A stretch of DNA of 6,942 nt from JAAFKA01 sp043748455 (GCA_043748455.1 JAYTNF010000375.1:1-6942), one strand, 5' to 3'. Shown: positions 1 through 6,099, counted from the stretch's first letter. Program-made: numbers and translations. The notes: a model not told the origin generated them from the sequence alone.

Positions 1-252
1 GAAATTGTTACAGTTTCTAATGAAGCAGATGATATGTTGATACAAAGTTATGTAGAAATAGATGCACATAGTCAAGGTAAAAACCCACAAATTCCCTTAA
101 AGAAAGGCGAAAGTGCCAAAAATATGGGTAAGAATGATTTGTGTATGGCAGCAACTGCACACAGTTTACAAGCAGATTTGATAACAACAGACAAAGATTT
201 TTTGCATCTTGATACTATATTTTTTAAAGTGCATTATGTAGAGCAAAGATAA
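1..252 (+). CDS. vapC: VapC-type PIN-domain toxin, C-terminal part (cut by window edge)
   Basis: The reading frame is open from base 1 to the TAA at 250-252, so 83 residues of the C-terminal half are visible and the true start lies outside the window. The stretch KNDLCMAATAHSLQADLITT followed by DKDFLHLD is the hallmark C-terminal block of PIN domains: the Asp of the NDL motif and the Asp of TTDKDF are the third and fourth acidic residues that hold Mg2+ in the active site. PIN/VapC toxins are ribonucleases that commonly cut tRNA or rRNA and are neutralised by a small VapB antitoxin, normally encoded just upstream; that region is not in the window. Bacteroidota VapC proteins typically end with a DKDF-xHL-D-x-IF block like this one. 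Whether the gene is intact cannot be judged. Confidence 0.85.
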   Translation, partial: EIVTVSNEADDMLIQSYVEIDAHSQGKNPQIPLKKGESAKNMGKNDLCMAATAHSLQADLITTDKDFLHLDTIFFKVHYVEQR

Positions 253-273
253 TTTCCTTAATGGAAACAAAAC

Positions 274-314
274 AAATGTAAAAATATTGCTACATTTACT
301 AAAATTTTAGTAAA
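274..314 (+). promoter_or_regulatory. Perfect 20-bp palindrome and overlapping inverted repeat before a small-gene pair (candidate operator)
   Basis: Bases 295-314 form a perfect palindrome, TTTACTAAAA|TTTTAGTAAA, ending one base before the ATG at 316. A second inverted repeat, AAATGTA (274-280) and TACATTT (291-297), overlaps its left end, so the two could not both form hairpins. TACATTTA at 291-298 is a possible Bacteroidota -7 element (TAnnTTTG-like), but no TTTG lies 19 nt upstream. A palindrome over the -7/start region of a putative toxin-antitoxin pair is where an autorepressor would bind. That role is inferred. Confidence 0.45.
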
Positions 315-315
315 A

Positions 316-627
316 ATGATAACACAAACCATCAACATAGAACAATTACAAAAGATAGTAGGCAAACAAACCATAAAACAACCTGTGGACTGGCTTGTGG
401 GTGAATATTTATTGTTAAAAGTGGCTTATTTGGAGTTGCAAAATAACTTTTTTGAAAAAATATATCAAATGGATTTTGCAAGTTTTGAAAAAAAATGCCT
501 TTCTAAACCTGAACACGAATGGGAAGAAGAACAAATTATTATGGAATGGGACAAAACACTTGCTTTATTAGCAGATTATAACAAACTACTTTTTCAATGG
601 AAGCAAGAGAATTTGAAAACCAATTAA
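316..627 (+). CDS. Small acidic/helical protein, candidate antitoxin (TumA-like) of a TumE-type pair
   Basis: This gene encodes 103 residues. I do not recognise it with certainty. It is predicted mostly helical, with a leucine/aromatic-rich helix at about 25-48, then FFEKIYQMDFASFEKK (45-60), an acidic stretch HEWEEEQIIMEWDK (67-80) and a final helix LALLADYNKLLFQW. The pattern 'short helix, FE-x-KY-x-MxF-x-xFE, acidic W-containing helix' resembles small antitoxin-like proteins encoded directly upstream of TumE/DUF6516-type toxins. No DNA-binding motif is evident. It overlaps the next gene by 31 bp in another frame, which implies translational coupling and fits an antitoxin-first pair. The ATG at 316 is the first in frame, has an A-rich leader and directly follows the palindrome at 295-314. 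The family call rests on a remembered pattern and gene order, not on a search. Confidence 0.7.
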   Translation: MITQTINIEQLQKIVGKQTIKQPVDWLVGEYLLLKVAYLELQNNFFEKIYQMDFASFEKKCLSKPEHEWEEEQIIMEWDKTLALLADYNKLLFQWKQENLKTN

Positions 628-947
628 GAGCAGCAATTAACAAGTTAGATTTTGTCGAAAATATCGATGTATCTGTTGAGGAAAGTGTACTTGATGGGCG
701 TATAAACTTGCAATATGCTTGTTACGTAAAAGTTTATTACAGAGCAGAATGGCTAAAATTTAGTTTCAGTCTTATCGTAAATAATGAAAGAAAGTGGGCG
801 ATAGACAAGGACACAATAAATGGTTGGCATCGGCATTCTTTGGAAAATCCTAAATTTCACGAGCCGATAGCAGCACAAAATATTACTCAAATTATAGCAG
901 AACTTAAAGATGTTTGGGATATAATTACCATAAAATCAAAGATTTAG
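597..947 (+). CDS. Candidate TumE-type toxin (DUF6516-like)
   Basis: This gene encodes 116 residues in a compact alpha+beta arrangement: an N-terminal helix (1-17), a DFVENIDV strand, a strand pair YVKVYYR and LKFSFSLIVNNERKWAID, then the conserved-looking block GWHRHSLENPKFHEPI (76-91) and a C-terminal helix IIAELKDVW. The spacing WHRH-(S)LENP-x2-H resembles the His-rich C-terminal signature I associate with TumE/DUF6516 proteins, toxin partners in a type II system (TumAT) studied in cyanobacteria. His78, His80 and His88 would be candidate functional residues. The start overlaps the last 31 bp of the upstream gene, and no other Met precedes residue 72 in frame, so ATG 597 is firm. It is convergent with the mutase gene, with a shared terminator between them. 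Toxicity is inferred; the product could be another small stand-alone domain. Confidence 0.72.
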   Translation: MEAREFENQLRAAINKLDFVENIDVSVEESVLDGRINLQYACYVKVYYRAEWLKFSFSLIVNNERKWAIDKDTINGWHRHSLENPKFHEPIAAQNITQIIAELKDVWDIITIKSKI

Positions 948-963
948 AAAATGCTAATACAAA

Positions 964-1000
964 AAAACCTTCTAAGGTCTTAAAGACCTTAGAAGGTTTT
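964..1000. terminator. Bidirectional intrinsic terminator between convergent genes
   Basis: This is a perfect inverted repeat with 18-bp arms around a 1-nt centre (982), realistically a 16-bp stem with a 5-nt loop. The core reads CCTTCTAAGGTCT / AGACCTTAGAAGG. The right arm ends in TTTT on the plus strand. On the minus strand the hairpin runs into seven T residues (complement of 961-967). It lies 17 nt after the stop at 947 and 9 nt after the minus-strand stop at 1009, so it can serve both transcripts. Each arm also contains a small CCTT-CT-AAGG inverted repeat. Such long palindromes are frequent between convergent genes in Bacteroidota. Confidence 0.9.
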
Positions 1001-1008
1001 GCAATTCC

Positions 1009-4000
1009 CTACATATTCCTCCGATACTGTCCACCCACCTCATACAAAGCCTCCGATATCTGCCCCAAGCTACACACTTTTGCAGCTTCCATCAGACTTT
1101 CAAACAAATTTCCGTTGGCAATAGCAACTTTTTGCAAGTTGGCAAGGGCAATTTTTGCAGCACTTTCGTTGCGTTTGTGGAAAGCATTTAAAGACGAAAT
1201 GGCAAAATCTTTTTCCTCTTTGGTGCTGCGAATAACCTCCTGCGGAATAACCGTTGGACTACCTTTTGGGTCAAGAAACGTATTGACACCAATTAAAGGC
1301 AAACTGCCATCGTGTTTTTGCATTTCATAATACATACTTTCCTCCTGCACTTTGCTGCGTTGATACATTCTTTCCATTGCACCCAAAACCCCACCACGTT
1401 CAGAAATACTGCGAAACTCTTTCATCACAGCCTCCTCAACCAAATCTGTCAATTCCTCGATAATGAAAGCACCTTGAATGGGATTTTCATTTCTTGCCAA
1501 ACCTAATTCATTGTTGATAATCAACTGAATAGCTAAGGCACGTCTTACACTTTCTTCGGTAGGTGTCGTAATTGCCTCATCGTAGGCATTGGTATGCAAA
1601 GAATTACAGTTGTCATAAATGGCATACAAAGCCTGTAAAGTGGTGCGAATGTCGTTAAAAGCAATTTCTTGTGCGTGTAAACTTCTGCCCGAAGTCTGAA
1701 TATGATATTTTAATTTTTGACTTCTTTCGTTGCCTTTGTACTTATATTTTATGGCTTTTGCCCAAATTCTGCGTGCCACTCTGCCCATTACCGCATATTC
1801 TGGATCCATACCATTAGAGAAAAAGAACGAAAAATTTGGTGCAAAATCGTCAATATTCATTCCTCTACTCAAATAATATTCAACAAAAGTAAAGCCATTT
1901 GACAAGGTAAAAGCTAATTGCGAAATCGGATTTGCACCTGCTTCTGCAATGTGATAACCCGAAATAGACACCGAATAAAAATTACGAACTTTCTCTGTAA
2001 TAAAATATTGTTGCACATCTCCCATCATTCGCAAGGCAAATTCTGTACTGAAAATACAGGTATTTTGGGCTTGGTCTTCTTTCAAAATATCGGCTTGCAC
2101 CGTCCCACGAACCGAAGATAAAGCCTTTGCTTTGATTTTTTCATACACTTCTTTTGGCAAAACTTGGTCGCCACTTACGCCCAATAATTTTAAACCCAAA
2201 CCTTCATTTCCAATAGGTAAAATTTTGTTATAAGAAGGTCTTACAATACCTAATTTTTTATAAATTTCGTCAATTTTGGAATTTACTTCTGCTTGCAAAT
2301 TGTTTTCTTTGATATACATTTCGCATTGTTGGTCAATGGCTGCATTCATAAAAAACGCCAATAACATAGGTGCGGGACCATTTATTGTCATTGAAACCGA
2401 AGTATTTGGATTGCACAAATCAAAACCTGAATACAGTTTTTTAGCATCATCAACCGTTGCAATACTTACACCTGAATTGCCAATTTTGCCATAAATATCT
2501 GGTCTGTAATCTGGATTTTCGCCATATAATGTTACGCTATCAAAAGCTGTTGAAAGACGTTTTGCGGGCAAACCATTTGACACATAATGAAATCTTTTGT
2601 TAGTTCTTTCAGGTCCTCCTTCACCTGCAAACATACGTGCAGGGTCTTCGCCCTCACGTTTTAATGGAAAAACTCCCGCAGTATATGGATAAAACCCTGG
2701 TGTATTTTCGGTCATAATCCACTGCAAAATATCTCCCCAATCTTGATATTTTGGCAGAGAAATTTTTGGAATACGGTTGTGTGCCAACGAAATTGTGTAA
2801 AGGTCTTGTTCTATGATTTTATCACGAACTTGAAACTGATATTTGTCTGCTTTATACAATTTTACAGTTGCTTCCCAAGTCTGTAATTGTTGTTTGCAGT
2901 CATTATCAAGGTGTTTTTCGAGGTTATTATACCTTTCTATGAGTTCTTTAAGGTAGTCAGGTTCTCCTTGAATGTATTGGACTGCCTTTACGACAAGCCC
3001 CTCACTAAGTCCCCCAGACGTAAGCCCCCCAACCCCCGAAGGGGGAGTTTTTGACGTATTTATTCCCCCTTCGGGGGTTAGGGGGCTTTTGTTTGAGGTT
3101 AATTCTGTTGTTACTTTTGTTTTGCCAATATCTGCTCTTAATTGTGCAATGACACCGTTTAATTGATACATTTTGCGGGCAATTTCGCATTGTTTAAGTA
3201 CGAATTTATCGTATTTTTCGGCATTTTCGGCAATTTCTGCCAAATAACGCACACGACTTGGCGGAATAACATAAGATGCTGTTGCAGTTTCGGGATTATA
3301 GTTTTCTAAGGTTTTTGTTCCAATAATTGCAGTAAAATTAGTAGGCAATAAATTAGTCAAATTGGTTTTTTCCACCAACTTTTCCATTAATCTCACATAC
3401 AAAAGATTTGTACCCGTGTCATTAAATTGGCTGGCAATCGTACCATAAATTGGGAGTTTGTCATCGGGAGTTTCCCATAAATTATGGTTGCGTTTGTACT
3501 GTTTTTTGACATCACGCAAAGCATCGAGACTGCCTTTTTTGTCAAATTTATTAATGGCAATCATATCCGCAAAATCCAACATATCAATTTTTTCGAGTTG
3601 CGTAGCTGCCCCATATTCCGAAGTCATCACATAAAGAGAAACGTCTGAATGTTCCACAATTTCGGTATCTGACTGCCCAATGCCCGAAGTTTCAACAATA
3701 ATCAAGTCAAAACCTGCTGCTTTGCAAATATCAATACTTTCTTGTACATATTTGCTCAACGCCAAATTTGACTGACGAGTAGCCAAACTACGCATATACA
3801 CACGTGGGTTGTCTATGCTATTCATACGAATACGGTCGCCAAGCAAAGCACCGCCTGTTTTGCGTTTTGAAGGGTCAACAGAAACAATGGCAATGGTTTT
3901 GTCCTGAAAATCAAGCAAATAGCGGCGTACTAATTCATCAACCAAAGACGATTTTCCACTTCCCCCTGTGCCTGTTATGCCCAAAACGGGAATTTTTCGA

Positions 4001-4122
4001 GTGGCAATTAGCTTTTCTATTTCTGCGTGAACCGATTTTGACTGTTCGGGTTCATTTTCCGACAAGGTTATCAGTTGCCCGATAAGTTGGTGGTTTTTTG
4101 GGGTTAAAAGTGTTTCGAGCAT
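1009..4122 (-). CDS. icmF: IcmF-family fused G-protein chaperone/isobutyryl-CoA mutase lacking the B12-binding domain
   Basis: This 1037-residue cytosolic protein belongs to the coenzyme-B12 acyl-CoA mutases, which interconvert isobutyryl-CoA and n-butyryl-CoA. Residues about 40-260 are a MeaB/MeaI-type GTPase: P-loop GTGGSGKSS (51-59), VDPSKRKTGGALLGDR (82-97), Walker B/switch ETSGIGQ (144-150) and base-recognition NKFD (191-194). Residues about 455-1037 are the mutase barrel, with FPLKREGEDPARMFAGEGG (485-503) and SGYHIAEAGA (721-730). F498 and Q686 align with the Phe/Gln pair of isobutyryl-CoA mutases, not the Tyr89/Arg207 pair of methylmalonyl-CoA mutase; H724 matches catalytic His244. 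Known IcmF proteins start with a roughly 135-150-residue B12 domain (DxHxxG). Here the protein starts in the linker after it. ATG 4122 has a promoter 29 nt upstream, and an in-frame TAA at 4168-4170 excludes extension. Cobalamin would have to come through a separate subunit, or the enzyme is altered. Residues 345-367 are a repeat-derived insertion. Confidence 0.93.
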   Translation of the reverse strand: MLETLLTPKNHQLIGQLITLSENEPEQSKSVHAEIEKLIATRKIPVLGITGTGGSGKSSLVDELVRRYLLDFQDKTIAIVSVDPSKRKTGGALLGDRIRMNSIDNPRVYMRSLATRQSNLALSKYVQESIDICKAAGFDLIIVETSGIGQSDTEIVEHSDVSLYVMTSEYGAATQLEKIDMLDFADMIAINKFDKKGSLDALRDVKKQYKRNHNLWETPDDKLPIYGTIASQFNDTGTNLLYVRLMEKLVEKTNLTNLLPTNFTAIIGTKTLENYNPETATASYVIPPSRVRYLAEIAENAEKYDKFVLKQCEIARKMYQLNGVIAQLRADIGKTKVTTELTSNKSPLTPEGGINTSKTPPSGVGGLTSGGLSEGLVVKAVQYIQGEPDYLKELIERYNNLEKHLDNDCKQQLQTWEATVKLYKADKYQFQVRDKIIEQDLYTISLAHNRIPKISLPKYQDWGDILQWIMTENTPGFYPYTAGVFPLKREGEDPARMFAGEGGPERTNKRFHYVSNGLPAKRLSTAFDSVTLYGENPDYRPDIYGKIGNSGVSIATVDDAKKLYSGFDLCNPNTSVSMTINGPAPMLLAFFMNAAIDQQCEMYIKENNLQAEVNSKIDEIYKKLGIVRPSYNKILPIGNEGLGLKLLGVSGDQVLPKEVYEKIKAKALSSVRGTVQADILKEDQAQNTCIFSTEFALRMMGDVQQYFITEKVRNFYSVSISGYHIAEAGANPISQLAFTLSNGFTFVEYYLSRGMNIDDFAPNFSFFFSNGMDPEYAVMGRVARRIWAKAIKYKYKGNERSQKLKYHIQTSGRSLHAQEIAFNDIRTTLQALYAIYDNCNSLHTNAYDEAITTPTEESVRRALAIQLIINNELGLARNENPIQGAFIIEELTDLVEEAVMKEFRSISERGGVLGAMERMYQRSKVQEESMYYEMQKHDGSLPLIGVNTFLDPKGSPTVIPQEVIRSTKEEKDFAISSLNAFHKRNESAAKIALANLQKVAIANGNLFESLMEAAKVCSLGQISEALYEVGGQYRRNM
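3022..3088. repeat. REP-like GC-rich palindrome inside the mutase coding sequence
   Basis: Bases 3022-3046 and 3064-3088 are 25-nt inverted arms with one mismatch and a 17-nt loop. Each arm carries its own short hairpin of five C and five G around GAA or TTC. One of these is CCCCCTTCGGGGG, which in the mutase mRNA would give a C(UUCG)G tetraloop. The run of C and G contrasts sharply with the AT-rich surroundings. Translated in the mutase frame it gives SPLTPEGGI...KTPPSGVGG, the kind of peptide left when abundant Bacteroidota palindromic repeats lie in a gene. It falls in the linker between the GTPase and mutase domains, with no frameshift. Confidence 0.88.
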
Positions 4123-4184
4123 ATTGGTTATGGTGGTTATTTTTGTGGGGTAAAGATAGGGAAAAAATTAAGGGTTGCAAATGT
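4061..4184 (-). repeat. Master copy of the icmF 5'-end/promoter repeat
   Basis: This segment holds the first 20 codons of the mutase, its leader and its promoter, and is the intact version of a repeat family in this window. Positions 4061-4147 match 6736-6822 without gaps, with six clear mismatches before the ends diverge. Positions 4078-4158 match 5954-6033 with about six mismatches and one missing base. Positions 4140-4184 match 4911-4955 with two mismatches. All copies have the same orientation. Confidence 0.9.
4151..4181 (-). promoter_or_regulatory. Bacteroidota-type promoter of icmF
   Basis: On the minus strand, TTTG (complement of 4178-4181) is followed by exactly 19 nt and then TATCTTTA (complement of 4151-4158). 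This matches the Bacteroidota sigma consensus TTTG-N19-TAnnTTTG except for the last base. The -7 element ends 28 nt before the ATG at 4122. The -33 box lies inside the 3' arm of the upstream terminator hairpin. Confidence 0.75.
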
Positions 4185-4199
4185 TTTTTTGCAACCCTT
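4161..4199 (-). terminator. Intrinsic terminator of the nuclease gene at 4233-4886
   Basis: Minus-strand AAGGGTTGCAAA (complement of 4188-4199), a 6-nt loop and TTTGCAACCCTT (complement of 4170-4181) make a perfect 12-bp stem, followed by TAATTTTTT (complement of 4161-4169). It lies 33 nt past the stop codon at 4233. The 3' arm and T-tract also serve as the -33 box and spacer of the mutase promoter, so terminator and promoter share bases. Confidence 0.75.
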
Positions 4200-4232
4200 G
4201 CAACCTAAATATTATTTTATTAACATTTTCTA

Positions 4233-4886
4233 TTATTCATTTTTGAGAAACCTATTGTCTAAAATATCTCTAAATTTTCTCAACACAGCAATAATTTGTA
4301 GCATTTCTTCTTTATTGGTGCAGTCATAAGAATTAGAAACACAATATTCTTTTTCTTCCATTGTAACAAAAGTCCATTGTTTGCCAATTACTTCGCAGCC
4401 ATATAAAGGTTGATTTGTTTGGTTTTTGCTTTGGGCTATCAAAAAAGCCTCTAAAAGTTGTGCCATCGAGTCTCCTGATGGTTTCTTATTAGGCTTATAT
4501 TCCTGAAAGTGAAAATAAGGTATTTCTAAATAATCTAACACACCTTTGGCTATCACAAAATCGCAACGCACACTTAAATGTTCGCCAGCTATTTTTGCTT
4601 CTAAATTTCGTTCAAAAAAAGTTACAAATTTTGTATTCCGCCCCGATAATTTGCCTAACCGCAACATCAAACTAATAAATTTCATTTTAAGGTCTTCTTC
4701 ATTCCAATTACTAATATTATAACGGGCATCTTCATAAATATCTTCAAAAATTTCTTGTTCTGTTGCCGAAAAATTAGGGGCAGCTACTGAAAGCCACTCC
4801 GACATAAGTGGAGTAGGCTCTATAAGTTTTTTAAGCTGAAAATGAGCACCTAATTCACCTTCTGACCATTCTTTTTTCTTTGCCAT
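4233..4886 (-). CDS. PD-(D/E)XK nuclease-like protein, Bacteroidota family of unknown role
   Basis: This gene encodes 217 residues with no signal peptide or membrane segment. The core fits a PD-(D/E)XK nuclease fold: an acidic helix NEEDLKMKFI (62-71), strand RCDFVIAK with Asp109, strand YFHFQEYK with Glu129 and Lys131 (the ExK pair), then helix SMAQLLEAFLIAQ (140-152) with Gln143, and strands LYGCEVIGKQWTFVTME. The C-terminus (186-210) is a helix ending LRKFRDIL. Proteins with the 'PYFHFQEYKP-x-K-PSGD-MAQLLEAFLIAQ' block recur in Bacteroidota genomes, usually unnamed; that is recollection. Targets and partners are unknown. It is transcribed alone on the minus strand from the copied mutase-type promoter at 4922-4952, divergently from the EVE-like/HNH gene, and ends in its own terminator. 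It has visibly lower GC than the mutase gene, consistent with acquisition. Confidence 0.8.
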   Translation of the reverse strand: MAKKKEWSEGELGAHFQLKKLIEPTPLMSEWLSVAAPNFSATEQEIFEDIYEDARYNISNWNEEDLKMKFISLMLRLGKLSGRNTKFVTFFERNLEAKIAGEHLSVRCDFVIAKGVLDYLEIPYFHFQEYKPNKKPSGDSMAQLLEAFLIAQSKNQTNQPLYGCEVIGKQWTFVTMEEKEYCVSNSYDCTNKEEMLQIIAVLRKFRDILDNRFLKNE

Positions 4887-4910
4887 TTTAGTAACCTGCT
4901 TTGAGTGATT

Positions 4911-4955
4911 TTTTTGTGTGGTAAAGATAGGGAAAAAATAAAGGGTTGCAAATGT
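4911..4955 (-). promoter_or_regulatory. Copied icmF promoter driving the nuclease gene at 4233-4886
   Basis: These 45 bases match 4140-4184 at 43 positions. On the minus strand, TTTG (complement of 4949-4952), a 19-nt spacer and TATCTTTA (complement of 4922-4929) repeat the mutase promoter exactly. The similarity continues about 10 nt into the leader and then stops, 25 nt before the ATG at 4886. Identity in the spacer, which no polymerase contact requires, points to common descent and not only to a shared consensus. Confidence 0.78.
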
Positions 4956-4975
4956 AATTTTTGGAATAAACTTAG

Positions 4976-4983
4976 TAGGTTTG
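4976..4983 (+). promoter_or_regulatory. Possible -7 element of the EVE-like/HNH gene
   Basis: TAGGTTTG matches the Bacteroidota -7 consensus TAnnTTTG exactly and lies 22 nt before the ATG at 5006. No TTTG is found 19 nt upstream; the nearest (4960-4963) is only 12 nt away, so the call is weak. Confidence 0.4.
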
Positions 4984-5005
4984 TGAAAACGTAATATTTA
5001 CAATA

Positions 5006-5923
5006 ATGGGAAATAGAAAATTTTGGAAAATTGCTGCAGGATTAGGTGGTGATAAGTGGGAAGAATTTAAAAGAGAAAATCGTATAAAAATAAATTTTGG
5101 TTTGGAATTAGATTTACGTACCTTGATTACTACACAATCTTCATATAAAGATTTTAGAAGTAAAACAAGAGAATTAAAAAAATCTGATAAAGCAGCCACT
5201 ATGTTGTGGGATTTTTTAAAAGACTTACAAGTGAATGATATTGTAGTAATTCACGGTGGAGCAAGTGAAATTTATGATTTAGCTGTTGTTACTTCTGAAT
5301 ATCAATTTAATTCTCATAGTTTTGATGGTTATTGGCACTTTCGTGATGTAAAATTTCTTAATTTAGGTATCAAAAAACTTGCTATTCCTTTTGAAAGGCT
5401 GTTTACAATTTATGAATTAAAACATCATCAAATAGTTGAAATTTTATCTCTCTATGGTCTAACTTTGGATATGATAGAACAATTAGTTAGCGAAAAGCCA
5501 ACTCAAATACTTGAAGTTGTCATAAATCAAGAGGAATTAGCAAAATATGAACCTACTGAAATTATTGGAATGGAGGGTAAAGTTAGAGAGGCATTAAAAC
5601 TACATCTTTATACAGAAAGAGATAGAAGTTTTGTAGAAAGATACAAACAAAGACATATCATAGAATTAGGAAAAGTAAAATGTGAAGCCTGTTATTTTGA
5701 TAGTGAAAAGTCCTACACATTTGGATTAAAAGCTGAAAACTTTTTACAACTTCATCATATAGAACCTCTTGCTAATAGAAAAAGTACAGAAAATTCAGAA
5801 ACTCGTGAAGAAAATGTTGTTTTACTTTGTCCAAACTGCCACGTTGCCATTCATAGACTTATGACAAAGGAGGATAAAGTTATAAGTGTAGAAGAACTGC
5901 AATTACATCTTTTTCCATATTAG
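5006..5923 (+). CDS. EVE-like (PUA-fold) plus HNH endonuclease, predicted modification-dependent restriction enzyme
   Basis: This gene encodes 305 residues. The N-terminal 125 or so look like an EVE/PUA-type modified-base reader: KFWKIAAGLGGDKWEEF (5-21), a middle stretch LQVNDIVVIHGGASEIYDLAVV (74-95) and YWHFRDVKFL (109-118). The 'W-x-I-x-x-G' opening and 'GD/ND-x-V-V-x-x-G' strand are typical of that fold. Residues about 188-283 form an HNH module of the restriction-linked type: EGKVREALKLH...ERDRSFVERYK, zinc Cys C226/C229 and C275/C278, LHHIEPL with H250/H251, and ENVVLLCPNCHVAIHR with N270, H279 and H283. All catalytic and zinc positions are intact. EVE-HNH enzymes such as VcaM4I cut DNA carrying modified cytosine, so defence against phages with modified DNA is a reasonable inference. 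ATG 5006 is the first in frame after an A-rich leader. The gene is divergent from the nuclease gene at 4233-4886. Confidence 0.85.
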   Translation: MGNRKFWKIAAGLGGDKWEEFKRENRIKINFGLELDLRTLITTQSSYKDFRSKTRELKKSDKAATMLWDFLKDLQVNDIVVIHGGASEIYDLAVVTSEYQFNSHSFDGYWHFRDVKFLNLGIKKLAIPFERLFTIYELKHHQIVEILSLYGLTLDMIEQLVSEKPTQILEVVINQEELAKYEPTEIIGMEGKVREALKLHLYTERDRSFVERYKQRHIIELGKVKCEACYFDSEKSYTFGLKAENFLQLHHIEPLANRKSTENSETREENVVLLCPNCHVAIHRLMTKEDKVISVEELQLHLFPY

Positions 5924-5953
5924 GATATTTATATTCCTTGTATTTCCATTTTT

Positions 5954-6033
5954 CCCGATAAGTTGGTGATTTTTTTGGGTTAAAAGTGTTGCTAACATAT
6001 TGGTTAGGGTGGTTATTTTGTGGGGTAAAGATA
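5954..6033 (-). pseudogene. icmF 5'-end remnant (copy 2)
   Basis: This 80-bp segment matches 4078-4158, from codon 15 of the mutase through its leader to the -7 element. Read on the minus strand from ATG 5998 it gives MLATLLTQKNHQLIG, against MLETLLTPKNHQLIG in the mutase, and then runs on as unrelated residues to a stop at 5903-5905. The -7 box TATCTTTA (complement of 6026-6033) is kept, but sequence upstream of it, including the -33 box, is not similar. It fills most of the 176 bp between the stop at 5923 and the start at 6100. Confidence 0.85.
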
Positions 6034-6075
6034 AAATAAAATGCTTACATTAAAAGTATAGCTATTTATATTTTG

Positions 6076-6083
6076 TATATTTG
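6076..6083 (+). promoter_or_regulatory. -7 element of the nuclease gene at 6100
   Basis: TATATTTG fits TAnnTTTG exactly and ends 16 nt before ATG 6100. The expected -33 position (6053-6056) reads AAAG, so the upstream box is poor. The position argues against a TTG start at 6073, which would fall before the -7 element. Confidence 0.5.
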
Positions 6084-6099
6084 TGTAAACAAAATCACA

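Noticed and set aside
914..1330. Plus-strand open frame overlapping the terminator and the 3' end of the mutase gene
   Set aside because: It is mostly antisense to a strongly conserved mutase C-terminus, runs through the hairpin at 964-1000, and its peptide has no recognisable domain.
3005..3190. Minus-strand open frame through the GC-rich palindrome, in another frame than the mutase
   Set aside because: The peptide (KPPNPRRG..., SPFGGWG) is just the alternative-frame reading of the REP-like repeat inside the mutase gene.
3804..4085. Plus-strand open frame opposite the GTPase domain
   Set aside because: It lies antisense to the P-loop and switch region of the mutase; no promoter or family match.
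4123..4232. B12-binding domain split off by a frameshift upstream of the mutase
   Set aside because: The 110 bp upstream hold a promoter, a terminator hairpin and an in-frame stop, then a complete unrelated gene; no DxHxxG-like sequence is present in any frame.
5903..5998. 31-codon minus-strand open frame starting with MLATLLTQKNHQLIG as a small gene
   Set aside because: Its first half is the duplicated mutase start and the rest is read-through into the end of the EVE-like/HNH gene; it is best seen as a remnant.
6073..6099. TTG start giving nine extra residues to the nuclease gene at 6100
   Set aside because: The -7 box TATATTTG (6076-6083) falls downstream of that TTG, so the transcript would not contain it; ATG 6100 starts a typical MATERK N-terminus.
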